The notes under the pieces are model-generated. The model was given only the letters and a program-made list of their open reading frames with translations. It had not been told where the DNA came from and searched no databases. DNA of 64,000 nt from Acrocarpospora phusangensis. GTDB taxonomy: Bacteria > Actinomycetota > Actinomycetes > Streptosporangiales > Streptosporangiaceae. This document shows positions 25,779-35,012 of the stretch, piece after piece. The number at the start of each line of letters is the position of its first letter. Position 1 is the first letter of the stretch. The DNA lies in contig NZ_BOOA01000043.1 of the NCBI RefSeq assembly GCF_016862995.1, positions 1-64,000 on the forward strand, written 5' to 3'. Position numbers and translations under genes: made by a program.

Positions 25779-27257
25779 CTACGAGCAGGCGAGAGGTTCC
25801 GGAGTCGCCGGGGGGCGGCCGATCGTGGGCATGCCGAGGCTGACCGCTGACGGAGCCGAGGGCTGGGACTGGCGGGCCTGCCAGGCGTCGCCCGCGCGGG
25901 TCGCGCGCACGGAGAGGACCTTGTCCGCGACCAGGTGGTGCGGAGCCGCGTAGGTCACCTCGACGGTGACCATGTCGCCGGGGCGGGCGTCGGCGGGGGC
26001 CAGGTGCACGAGCCGGTTGTCGGGCGCGCGCCCGGAGAGCCGGTGGGTCGCGCCGTCCTTGCGGCCCTCGCCTTCGGCGATGAGCACTTCGAGGACCTTC
26101 CCGACCTGCTGCTTGTTCTCCGCCCAGGCGATCTCCTCCTGGAGGGCCACCAGCCGCTCGTACCGCTCCTGGACGACCGCCTTGGGCACCTGGTCGGGCA
26201 TGGTGGCGGCAGGCGTACCGGGGCGGATCGAGTACTGGAAGGTGAAGGCGTTCGCGAAGCGGGCGGCGCGGACCACGTCGAGGGTGCCCTGGAAGTCCTC
26301 CTCGGTCTCGCCGGGGAAGCCGACGATGATGTCGGTGGAGATGGCCGCGTCCGGCATGGCGGCGCGCACGCGCTCGATGATGCCGAGGTAACGCTCGGCC
26401 CGGTACGAGCGGCGCATCGCCTTCAGCACCCGGTCGGACCCGGACTGCAGCGGCATGTGCAGCTGGTGCATGACGTTGGGCGTCTCGGCCATGGCCGCGA
26501 TGACGTCGTCGGTGAAGGCGGCCGGGTGGGGCGAGGTGAAGCGCACGCGTTCGAGGCCGTCCACCGTGCCGCAGGAGCGCAGCAGCTTGCCGAAGGCGAG
26601 GCGGTCGCCGAACTCGACGCCGTAGGTGTTGACGTTCTGCCCGAGCAGGGTGATCTCCAGGACGCCCTGGTCGACCAGGGTCCGGACCTCGCTGAGGATG
26701 TCGCCGGGGCGGCGGTCCTTCTCCTTGCCCCGCAGCGCGGGCACGATGCAGAACGTGCAGGTGTTGTTGCACCCGACCGAGATGGCCACCCACGCCGCGT
26801 ACGCGGACTCGCGCTTGGTCGGCAGCGTGGAGGGAAACGTCTCCAGGGATTCCTTGATCTCTACCTGGGCCTCTTCGGCGATGCGCGCCCGCTCCAGCAG
26901 CACCGGCAGCGAGCCGATGTTGTGGGTGCCGAACACGACGTCCACCCACGGCGCCCGGCGGACGATCTCGCCCTGGTCCTTCTGCGCCAGGCAGCCGCCG
27001 ACCGCGATCTGCATGCCGGGGTCGCTGAGCTTGCGCGGCCGCAGGTGCCCCAGATTGCCGTAGAGCCGGTTGTCGGCGTTCTCGCGCACCGCACAGGTGT
27101 TGAACACGACGACGTCGGCGGGCTGCCCTTCGGGGGCGCGCACGTATCCCGCGTCCTCCAGCAGCCCGGACAGGCGCTCGGAGTCGTGGACGTTCATCTG
27201 GCACCCGTAGGTCCGTACCTCGTACGTCCGGGCGCTCTCCTGAGTCGTGGCAGTCAT
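25779..27257 (-). CDS. miaB: tRNA-2-methylthio-N6-dimethylallyladenosine synthase MiaB
   Basis: The radical-SAM methylthiotransferase acts on A37 after MiaA. With the ATG at 27257 it has 492 residues. The N-terminal UPF0004 domain has the three cluster Cys residues ([39 protein letters not shown]). The radical-SAM motif is CNNTCTFC within [29 protein letters not shown] and MHMPLQSGS-like segments follow, and a TRAM domain is at the C-terminus. A longer frame begins at 27359, but its first 34 residues are unconserved. Confidence 0.96.
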   Translation of the reverse strand: MTATTQESARTYEVRTYGCQMNVHDSERLSGLLEDAGYVRAPEGQPADVVVFNTCAVRENADNRLYGNLGHLRPRKLSDPGMQIAVGGCLAQKDQGEIVRRAPWVDVVFGTHNIGSLPVLLERARIAEEAQVEIKESLETFPSTLPTKRESAYAAWVAISVGCNNTCTFCIVPALRGKEKDRRPGDILSEVRTLVDQGVLEITLLGQNVNTYGVEFGDRLAFGKLLRSCGTVDGLERVRFTSPHPAAFTDDVIAAMAETPNVMHQLHMPLQSGSDRVLKAMRRSYRAERYLGIIERVRAAMPDAAISTDIIVGFPGETEEDFQGTLDVVRAARFANAFTFQYSIRPGTPAATMPDQVPKAVVQERYERLVALQEEIAWAENKQQVGKVLEVLIAEGEGRKDGATHRLSGRAPDNRLVHLAPADARPGDMVTVEVTYAAPHHLVADKVLSVRATRAGDAWQARQSQPSAPSAVSLGMPTIGRPPATPEPLACS

Positions 27258-27372
27258 CTCAACCCACAAGCGTAAGCGCTCCCGGGACCGCACAACGCCC
27301 GGGACACTGTCCCATGTACTCGGGCAAATACCTCGACACCCTGTGACCTGGACATGCATTCCGGGAGGTCAG

Positions 27373-28321
27373 GTGCGATTCGCGGCCTGGGCCGTCTGCG
27401 TGGCGACCCTGCTGCTCGCCGCCGCGGCCGCCGTCCTGGGCCACCGGAACGGCGTCGGCCCGATCCAGCAGAGCCACCTCGTCTACGTGGCCGCGAGCGC
27501 CGTCATCGGCGGACTGATCAACGTGCGCCGCCCGGGGAACGTGATCGGCCTGCTCGTGGCCACCACCGGCCTCTCCTTCGCGCTGCTGGACGCCTGCGCC
27601 CAGGTCGCCCTCGCCGTCCCGCACGCCACGGCCTTCGCCTGGCCGCAGACCTGGCTCTGGATCCCGGCCAACCTCGCCGTCGCCGCGATCCCCTCTACTT
27701 CCCGTCCGGACGACTCCCGTCGCCCGGCTGGCGCGCGGTCATGGTCTTCCACGCCGCCGACGACCTGCCCCTCTCCGTCGCCGCCGGACTGGTCGCCGTG
27801 GTCTTCGCCCCGCTGCGCGCCCGCGTCCAGCGCGCGGTCAATCTCATGTACGGCAGGCGCGACGACCCCTACGCCGCCCTCGACCTCCTCGGCCGCCGCC
27901 TCGAAGAAGCCGCCGACCCCGGCACGGTCCTGGCCACCGCCGCCGATTCCGTGGCCGAAGCCCTCAAACTCCCGTACGCGGCGATCGAACTCGACGACGA
28001 CCCCGTGGACGACCCCGTGCCCGCCGGCCGTCTCGCGATCCCGCTGGTCTACCAGAACGAGCAGGTCGGCAGGCTCGTCCTCGCCCCCCGCCCGGGCGAA
28101 CGCGACCTCGGCGAGAAGGACCGCCGCGTCCTGGCCGACCTGGCCCGGCGCATGGGCATCGCGGTCCACGCCGTACGGCTGGCGGATGATCTGCGGAGGT
28201 CGCGGAGCGGCTGGGGCTGACCCACAAGACGGTGCGCAACCACGTCTCGAACATCTTCGCCAAGCTCCAGGTCGGGGATCGGGTGAGCGCGGTCAGCCGC
28301 GCGCGGGAAGCGGGGTTCTGA
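27373..28321 (+). pseudogene. Decayed sensor histidine kinase joined to a LuxR-type response regulator tail
   Basis: A GTG at 27373 with a strong GGGAGGT site begins a multi-pass membrane region (FAAWAVCVATLLLAAAAAVL and more). At about 27695 the reading frame must shift to continue as LYFPSGRLPSPGWRAVM, a motif normal for actinobacterial two-component sensors. The following transmembrane helices are missing. The text resumes with LRARVQRAVNLMYGRRDDPY and a GAF-like domain, then stops at ADDLRRSR, just where the dimerisation helix should begin. In another frame it continues EVAERLGLTHKTVRNHVSNI and ends REAGF, a LuxR helix-turn-helix that belongs to a response regulator. At least two deletions and two frame changes are needed, so this is a fused remnant. 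Confidence 0.8.
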
Positions 28322-28921
28322 GGGTGCGCAACGCCGCCCAGCCGTACGCGACGAGCTGGCAGAGGGCGCCGGTGGACTGCGCGGCGGGAGGCTGTTCGGC
28401 GGTGAGGAACGGGATCGCGATCCCGACGGTCACCAGGACGGGGAGCCACCAGGGCGCCACCCGGGTCGCGGCCAGCGAGACCGTGAGGATGAGCGCCCCG
28501 GCGTGGGAGAGGAAGGCGGGCAGCAGGATGCCGTACACGAAACCGGGCAGGTCCGACGCGGCGGCGGTGGCGGCCACCGCCTGATCGGCGGGCAGGTTCC
28601 TGGCGAGCGCCAGGTCGTAGAAGTCGGTCATGAACAGGCTCACCGCGCTGGCCGAGCCGACCATGCCCACGGCCGCGCCCAGGTTGGCCGTCCGGGGCGC
28701 GCGCTCCCGCAGCAGCCCGGCCAGGGCCAGCATGCCCGGGATCATCGCGATCGTGGCCCAGTGGAAGAGCACCGCGCTGACCTGGACCTTCGTCTGGTTG
28801 GCCAGGTAGAGCGCCGGATGTGGTCGGTCCCCGGCGGCGAGGTGAGGAACGCCAGGAAGAGCAGGACGGGCCAAGCCACCAGAGATCCGGCGGCGACGGT
28901 ACGGCGGAACGAATCGGTCAT
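28293..28921 (-). pseudogene. Frameshifted multi-pass membrane protein
   Basis: An ATG at 28921 begins MTDSFRRTVAAGSLVAWPVL and a first membrane helix up to SPPGTDH. The downstream part (ALYLANQTKVQVSAVLFHWA and three or four further helices, to residue PLPARG) is in another frame, so a one-base change lies near 28830. The remaining protein would be about 205 residues with five helices. A sequencing error in a GC-rich run is possible. Its 3' end overlaps the end of the convergent LuxR remnant by about 28 bp. Confidence 0.65.
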
Positions 28922-29053
28922 ACGGCCAGCCAATCCGGCGCGTGTCCCGGCCCGCATGGGCCACCGACCAGGACGATTCCGGGATAAGACGTGATGGGAT
29001 CGGTACCGGTCGGTTAGTGACTTGGTAATTAGACCCCTTTACTTTGGTTGACC

Positions 29054-29809
<756 letters not shown>

Positions 29810-29903
29810 ATCTCCGCTAGATCCCACTGAATCGCACTTGATCGCACCGTTTTGTCCGCGAGCCGAGACCCGGCTCAGCGAATTGGAAGAAGAGGTGGCA
29901 GTT

Positions 29904-30710
29904 ATGCGAGTCCGCCGAATCGGGGCCGTCCTCATGGCCGCCGCGGCATTGGCCACGAGCCTTGCCGCCTGCAGTGGCGACGACAAGTTTGTGATCGGCG
30001 TCAAGTTCGACCAGCCCGGCCTCGGTTTGAAGCAGACCGACGGCTCGGTGAAGGGCTTCGACGTCGACGTGGCCAAGTACATCGCGAAGGAACTGGGCTA
30101 CACCGACGACCAGATCGAGTTCAAGGAGACCGTTTCCGCGAACCGGGAGCCGTTCATCCAGCAGGGCCAGGTCGACATCGTGGTGGCCACCTACTCGATC
30201 ACCGACGCCCGGAAAGAGGTCATCTCCTTCGCCGGGCCGTACCTGATCACCGGGCAGGACATCCTCACCCGGGCCGGGGACACCGCGATCGCCAACGTCG
30301 ACTCGCTGGCCACCAAGAAGGTCTGCGGCGCGCAGGGCTCCTCCTCGCCCGCGCGGCTGGTGGAGAAGTTCGGCGAGCCGTGGAAGGGCCAGTACCTGAC
30401 CGAGCAGCAGGGCTACGGCGCCTGCCTGCCGCTCCTCGACCAGAGCCAGGTGGACGCCATCTCCACCGACGCCACCATCCTGGCCGGCTTCGCCGCCCAG
30501 CAGCCCGGCAAGTTCCGCCTCGTCGGCCAGCCCTTCTCCGAGGAGAAGTACGGCATCGGCCTGAAGAAGGACGACAAGGAAACCCGCGACAAGATCAACA
30601 ACGCCATCGACAAGATGTTCAAAGACGGCTCCTGGAAGAAGTACGTCGACGCCAACTTCGGCGAGTTCGGCCAGTTCTTCGCCTCGCCCCCGGCGCTGGA
30701 GCGGTACTGA
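29904..30710 (+). CDS. gluB: Amino-acid ABC transporter substrate-binding lipoprotein (GluB type)
   Basis: The 268-residue protein has a lipoprotein signal ending LAAC. The family-3 solute-binding fold follows: GVKFDQPGLGLKQTDGSVKG, FDVDVAKYIAKELGY and VSANREPFIQQGQVDIVVAT, then SITDARKEVISFAGPY. The Arg residues in the last two segments are where related proteins hold the amino-acid carboxylate. Glutamate is the likely ligand by similarity and operon layout. The ATG follows AGAGGTGG. Confidence 0.92.
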   Translation: MRVRRIGAVLMAAAALATSLAACSGDDKFVIGVKFDQPGLGLKQTDGSVKGFDVDVAKYIAKELGYTDDQIEFKETVSANREPFIQQGQVDIVVATYSITDARKEVISFAGPYLITGQDILTRAGDTAIANVDSLATKKVCGAQGSSSPARLVEKFGEPWKGQYLTEQQGYGACLPLLDQSQVDAISTDATILAGFAAQQPGKFRLVGQPFSEEKYGIGLKKDDKETRDKINNAIDKMFKDGSWKKYVDANFGEFGQFFASPPALERY

Positions 30711-30740
30711 TCGATCGCCGGTCGCGGAGGTAGGTAGGCG

Positions 30741-31409
30741 GTGTCCGCCCTCATCGAAGAGTTGCCGGTCATCCTGGGCGCGTTCTGGCTGACCGTACGG
30801 CTCACGCTGGCCACCGCCGTGGCCGCCCTGGTGCTCGGCACGGTGCTGGCCGCGATGCGGGTGAGCCCGCTGGGTGTGCTGCGCAACGTGGCCGGCGCGT
30901 ACGTCAACGCGCTGCGGAACACGCCGCTCACGCTGGTGATCGTGTTCTGCGGGCTGGGGCTCGGCCTGGTCCTGGACGTCTCGTTCTCCGAGAGCCTGTC
31001 CGTCAACTATCTCTGGCTGTCCATCATCGGCCTGTCGCTGTACACGGCGGCCTTCGTCTGCGAGGCCATCCGATCGGGGATCAACACGGTCCCGATCGGG
31101 CAGGCGGAGGCCGCCCGTGCGCTCGGGCTGACCTTCACCCAGAACCTGCGGCACATCGTGCTCCCGCAGGCCTTCCGCGCGGTGATCGCGCCGCTGGGCA
31201 GCGTGCTGATCGCGCTGATCAAGAACACCACCATCGCCGCCGCGATCGGCGTCGCGGAGGCCTCGCTCACCATGAAATCCCTGTTCGAACGGCATCAGGA
31301 GGCGGTGGTCCCGATCTTCCTCGGGTTCGCGCTCGGCTTCCTGGTGCTCACCCTGCCGGTCGGGCTGCTGTTCGGCTGGCTGGCCAAGCGGCTGGCGGTG
31401 GCCCGATGA
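30741..31409 (+). CDS. gluC: Amino-acid ABC transporter permease (GluC type)
   Basis: The 222-residue permease has a GTG start and about five membrane helices (for example LTLATAVAALVLGTVLAAMR and FLGFALGFLVLTLPVGLLFG). The coupling-loop EAARALGLTFTQNLRHIVLP is the conserved E-A-A-x-x-x-G motif that contacts the ATPase. It begins 30 bp after gluB, and its stop overlaps the gluD start (ATGA). Confidence 0.92.
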   Translation: MSALIEELPVILGAFWLTVRLTLATAVAALVLGTVLAAMRVSPLGVLRNVAGAYVNALRNTPLTLVIVFCGLGLGLVLDVSFSESLSVNYLWLSIIGLSLYTAAFVCEAIRSGINTVPIGQAEAARALGLTFTQNLRHIVLPQAFRAVIAPLGSVLIALIKNTTIAAAIGVAEASLTMKSLFERHQEAVVPIFLGFALGFLVLTLPVGLLFGWLAKRLAVAR

Positions 31410-32281
31410 GCCAGACGAGAGCGAGTGTGCTCTACGACGCGCCGGGCCCCCGCGGGCGGCGGCGCAACCTGCTGCTGACCGTGCTGTTCGCCGTGGCGCT
31501 AATCGTGCTGGCCTACCTCGGCTACCGGAAGTTCGCCGAGAAGGGCCAGTTCGACGCGGCGCTGTGGGAGCCGTTCCTCCAGGCCGACGTCTGGATCAAT
31601 TTGATCCTGCCCGGCCTGTGGAACACGCTCAGCGCGGCCGCGACGGCGGCGCTGATCGCGGTGCCGTTCGGGTTCGTCTTCGGCATGGCCCGGCTGTCCG
31701 AGCACCGCTGGATCCGCATCCCGGCCGGCGCGGTGGTCGAGTTCTTCCGGGCCATCCCGCTCCTCATCATGATCTTCTTCGCCCAGTACGGCGGCAGCGC
31801 CGTCTTCGGCCTCACCGTCACCTCCTTCAGCGCCGTGGTGTTCGGCCTGGTCATGTACAACGGCTCGGTGCTGGCCGAGATCGTCAGGGCGGGCATCTCG
31901 TCGCTGCCGCGCGGGCAGACCGAGGCCGCGCTCGCCGTCGGCCTGCGCAAGGGCCAGGCGATGCGGCTCATCCTGCTCCCGCAGGCGGTCACCGCGATGA
32001 TGCCGGCCATCGTCAGCCAGCTCGTGGTGCTACTCAAGGACACCGCGCTCGGCTTCATCGTCGCGTACGAGGACCTGCTGAACGCCGGGGCGCGCATCCT
32101 GCCCGCCAACTTCCGCAACCTGATCCCCGCGGTGATCGTGATGGCGGTCATCTACATCCTGATCAACGTGGGGGTCGGCCTGGTGGCGACGTGGCTGGAG
32201 AAGCGCAGCCGGCGCAGCCGCAAGAGCACCGCGGCGCCGGTCGCGCCGCCCGATTCCGTGACGGCTCCGGCGACGCTGTAG
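31406..32281 (+). CDS. gluD: Amino-acid ABC transporter permease (GluD type)
   Basis: The 291-residue permease is longer than GluC because of an N-terminal helix and an extracellular loop. The coupling motif is TEAALAVGLRKGQAMRLILL. Helices such as NTLSAAATAALIAVPFGFVF and NLIPAVIVMAVIYILINVGV are clear. The basic C-terminal tail (EKRSRRSRKS) is cytoplasmic. It completes the importer with gluA-C. Confidence 0.92.
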   Translation: MSQTRASVLYDAPGPRGRRRNLLLTVLFAVALIVLAYLGYRKFAEKGQFDAALWEPFLQADVWINLILPGLWNTLSAAATAALIAVPFGFVFGMARLSEHRWIRIPAGAVVEFFRAIPLLIMIFFAQYGGSAVFGLTVTSFSAVVFGLVMYNGSVLAEIVRAGISSLPRGQTEAALAVGLRKGQAMRLILLPQAVTAMMPAIVSQLVVLLKDTALGFIVAYEDLLNAGARILPANFRNLIPAVIVMAVIYILINVGVGLVATWLEKRSRRSRKSTAAPVAPPDSVTAPATL

Positions 32282-32371
32282 CCACCGGCTGGAGATCGGC
32301 AGGGCGTCGGCAGGACAAGGTTTGACGTGTCATTGCGGCACATAGGGCGCGCCTGATCTGATGCTGATCCA

Positions 32372-33091
32372 GTGTGGCGCGTGGTGTTGCTGGGTATGGC
32401 GGCTGTCCTTCTCACCGGATGCGGTGGCGGGAGCCTCGTGATCGGGGTGCGCGCGGGGCAGCCGGGACTGGTGGACAAACTGCCCGGCGGCGGCTGGGCC
32501 GGGTTCGACATCGCCGTGGCGCACTACGTGGCGCGCGAACTCGGCTACCGGGATGACCAGATCCGGTACACCTTCGACCCCGAGGAGGCCGACCTCACGC
32601 TGGGCGCGGTCGGCGGGCGCTACGCCGGGCCGTACCTGGTGACCACCAAGGACCTGCTGGTGCGGGCGCAGGACGTCGGCACCCTCCGGCGGCTCAGGTC
32701 GGCGCACGTCTGCGGGACCAGGGCCGACCTCGCGCCGCTGATCAAACGCTTCGGCGAGGCGTGGCAGAACGTCTTCGTGGCCGAGGCCAACGTGCCCGCC
32801 GCCTGCGGCCCGCTCCTCGCCGACCGGAGCATCGACGCGATCATCGCCGACGCCCCCGTTCTGGCCGGCCTGGCCGCCCAGCATCCCGGCCGCTTCCGGT
32901 TACTCGGCCGCGATCTCTCCGAGGTCCGGTACGGCATCCGCGTCGCGCCCAACGCGGTCGGGCTGCGGGACGACGTCGAGGACGCGCTGCGGCAGATGTA
33001 CGAGGACGGGTCATGGCATCGGGCGCTGATCGACTACCTGGGGCTGCTGGCCACCCGGTACCTGTCGCCGCCCGTCCTGGAAAAGGGATAA
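32372..33091 (+). CDS. Shortened GluB paralogue, probable lipoprotein
   Basis: The 239-residue protein is clearly related to the GluB two genes upstream: RAGQPGLVDKLPGGGWAGFD and HYVARELGYRDDQIRYTF align with the same GluB segments. A lipobox LTGC is present. The stretch that in GluB carries VSANREPFIQQGQVDIVVAT and SITDAR is cut to FDPEEADLTLGAVGGRYAGP, so the usual carboxylate-binding Arg region is missing. It may bind a different ligand, modulate the importer, or be on the way to loss. The GTG start has a weak ribosome binding site. Confidence 0.75.
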   Translation: MWRVVLLGMAAVLLTGCGGGSLVIGVRAGQPGLVDKLPGGGWAGFDIAVAHYVARELGYRDDQIRYTFDPEEADLTLGAVGGRYAGPYLVTTKDLLVRAQDVGTLRRLRSAHVCGTRADLAPLIKRFGEAWQNVFVAEANVPAACGPLLADRSIDAIIADAPVLAGLAAQHPGRFRLLGRDLSEVRYGIRVAPNAVGLRDDVEDALRQMYEDGSWHRALIDYLGLLATRYLSPPVLEKG

Positions 33092-33131
33092 CCGGCCACA
33101 CTCGGGCCCGCTTATCCGGCAGGATGCCGTC

Positions 33132-34961
33132 ATGCCCCCCGAGCGAACGCCGATCTCCACCAGCGACGTGGCCAGGTCAGGGCTGCGCCTCGGCTACCCC
33201 ACCGTGCTCGGCGACGAGGTCTGGTGGGAGGAGGACCGGCCGGCCGAGGCGGGCCGCCGCACCATCGTGCACCGCGCCGCCGGCGGCGCCCGCCGCGAAC
33301 TCCTCGGCGCGCCCTGGGACGCCCGGTCCCGCGTGCACGAGTACGGCGGGCGCTCCTACGTGGTCGTCCCCGGCGCGGGCGTGGCTTTCGTCAACAACGC
33401 CGACCAGCGCCTCTACCTGACCCACGGCGGCACCCCCCGGCCCCTCACGGCCGCCTCCTCGTACCGGTACGGCGACCTGCTGTGGGGCGGCGGGGCCATC
33501 TGGTGCGTCCGCGAACACCACGACGGGGACGACGGGAAGGTCCACCGCGCGCTCGTCTCGGTGACCCTGGACGGCGAAGTCCGCGAAGTGGTCTCCGGCA
33601 GCGACTTCTACGCCTCCCCGGCGCTGTCCCCGGACGGGGAGCATCTCGCCTACATCTGCTGGAACCACCCGCGGCTGCCGTGGACGGGGACGGAACTGCG
33701 GATCACCCGGCTGGAGGACGGCAGCTCGTGGACCGTCAAGGGCGGCATGAGCGAGTCCGTGCTCGCGCCGCAGTGGCGGGACAACCGGAACCTCTACCTC
33801 GTCTCCGACTGGTCCGGCTGGTGGAACCTCTACCAGATCGGGATCTTCGGGACGTCCTCGCAGGCGTTGTATCCGGCCGAGGAGGAGTTCGCCTGGCCGT
33901 TGTGGGAGCTCGGCGGGGCGCCGTACCTCGTGCTCGGGGACGGCAGGCTGGCGGTCCTGCACGGGCAGGGCGACCTGCGCCTGGGCGTGCTCGACCCGGA
34001 GACCGGGACGCTCACCGACCTCGACGTGCCCTACACCGGATGGCGTCCCGCCCTCAGCGCCGACGGCACCACCCTGGCGGGCATCGCGTACGGATCCGAC
34101 ATTCCCCGCTCGGTGGTACGGGTCGACACCGTGACCGGGCGGGTCGAAGGGCTCCGCCGCGACATCGCCGAACTTCCGGACGTCGCGTACCTGCCCGAAC
34201 CGCACGCCGTGGAGATATCTGGAAGCTTCGGGCGTCGGGTGCACGCCTACCGGTACGCGCCCTACGCAGCGGAGGGGCCCGCGCCGTACGTGGTGTTCCT
34301 GCACGGAGGTCCGACCGGTCACGCGACGACCGAACTGAGCCTGGAAAAGGCGTTCTTCACCACCCGGGGCATCGGCGTCCTCGACGTGAACTACGGCGGA
34401 TCGACCGGGTACGGGCGGGCCTACCGGGAGCGGCTGCGCGGGCAGTGGGGCGTCGTCGACGTCGAGGACACGGTGGCCGCCGCCCAATGGCTGGCCGCCG
34501 AAGGCTACGCCGATCCGGCCCGCATCGCCGTACGCGGGGCCAGCGCCGGCGGCTGGACCGTCATGGCCGCCTGCGCCTCCTCCACCGTCTTCCGCGGCGG
34601 CGTCTCCATCGCCGGCATCAGCGCCCTCGCCCCCCTCGCCGCCGCCACCCACGACTTCGAATCCCGCTACGTCGAATGGCTCGTCGGCCCCGAATCCCTC
34701 TACCCCTCCCGCGAACCCCTCTCCCGCGCGGGCGAAGTCTCCTGCCCCATGCTCCTCATGCAGGGCCTGGCCGACCCCGTCGTCCCCCCATCCCAATCCG
34801 AAGCCTTCGCCACCGCCCTCACCGACCGCGGCATCCCCTGCACGTACCTCTCCTTCGAGGGCGAAAGCCACGGCTTCCGCCGCCTGGAAACGAAAACGGC
34901 GGCCCTCGCCGCGGAACTAGCCTTCTACGAACAACTCTTCCGCCCCGATCCCAGCGACTGA
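33132..34961 (+). CDS. S9 family prolyl oligopeptidase-like serine peptidase
   Basis: The 609-residue cytoplasmic peptidase has an N-terminal beta-propeller (about 20-350) and a C-terminal alpha/beta hydrolase. The nucleophile is the Ser in VRGASAGGWTVMAA (G-x-S-x-G), the acid is in GLADPVVPPSQSE and the His in FEGESHGFRRLE. VVFLHGGPTGH forms the oxyanion region and VNYGGSTGYGR is typical of the dipeptidyl- and acylaminoacyl-peptidase branch. It is convergent with rny, with a fragment of the dispersed repeat between them. Confidence 0.92.
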   Translation: MPPERTPISTSDVARSGLRLGYPTVLGDEVWWEEDRPAEAGRRTIVHRAAGGARRELLGAPWDARSRVHEYGGRSYVVVPGAGVAFVNNADQRLYLTHGGTPRPLTAASSYRYGDLLWGGGAIWCVREHHDGDDGKVHRALVSVTLDGEVREVVSGSDFYASPALSPDGEHLAYICWNHPRLPWTGTELRITRLEDGSSWTVKGGMSESVLAPQWRDNRNLYLVSDWSGWWNLYQIGIFGTSSQALYPAEEEFAWPLWELGGAPYLVLGDGRLAVLHGQGDLRLGVLDPETGTLTDLDVPYTGWRPALSADGTTLAGIAYGSDIPRSVVRVDTVTGRVEGLRRDIAELPDVAYLPEPHAVEISGSFGRRVHAYRYAPYAAEGPAPYVVFLHGGPTGHATTELSLEKAFFTTRGIGVLDVNYGGSTGYGRAYRERLRGQWGVVDVEDTVAAAQWLAAEGYADPARIAVRGASAGGWTVMAACASSTVFRGGVSIAGISALAPLAAATHDFESRYVEWLVGPESLYPSREPLSRAGEVSCPMLLMQGLADPVVPPSQSEAFATALTDRGIPCTYLSFEGESHGFRRLETKTAALAAELAFYEQLFRPDPSD

Positions 34962-34972
34962 CGGCCGCTCCT

Positions 34973-34998
34973 GACGCCGGTGCGGCGAGAACCTGGCG
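34973..34998 (+). repeat. Truncated dispersed-repeat copy
   Basis: GACGCCGGTGCGGCGAGAAC matches the first core of the dispersed repeat; the second core is absent. It lies in the 51-bp gap between convergent genes. Confidence 0.6.
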
Positions 34999-35012
34999 TC
35001 TGATGAGCGCGT

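Noticed and set aside
25779-27257. Alternative RimO-type methylthiotransferase
   Set aside because: Sequence order and the C-N-N-T-C-T-F-C radical-SAM motif with the R-G-K-E segment fit MiaB, and miaA is also present in the window.
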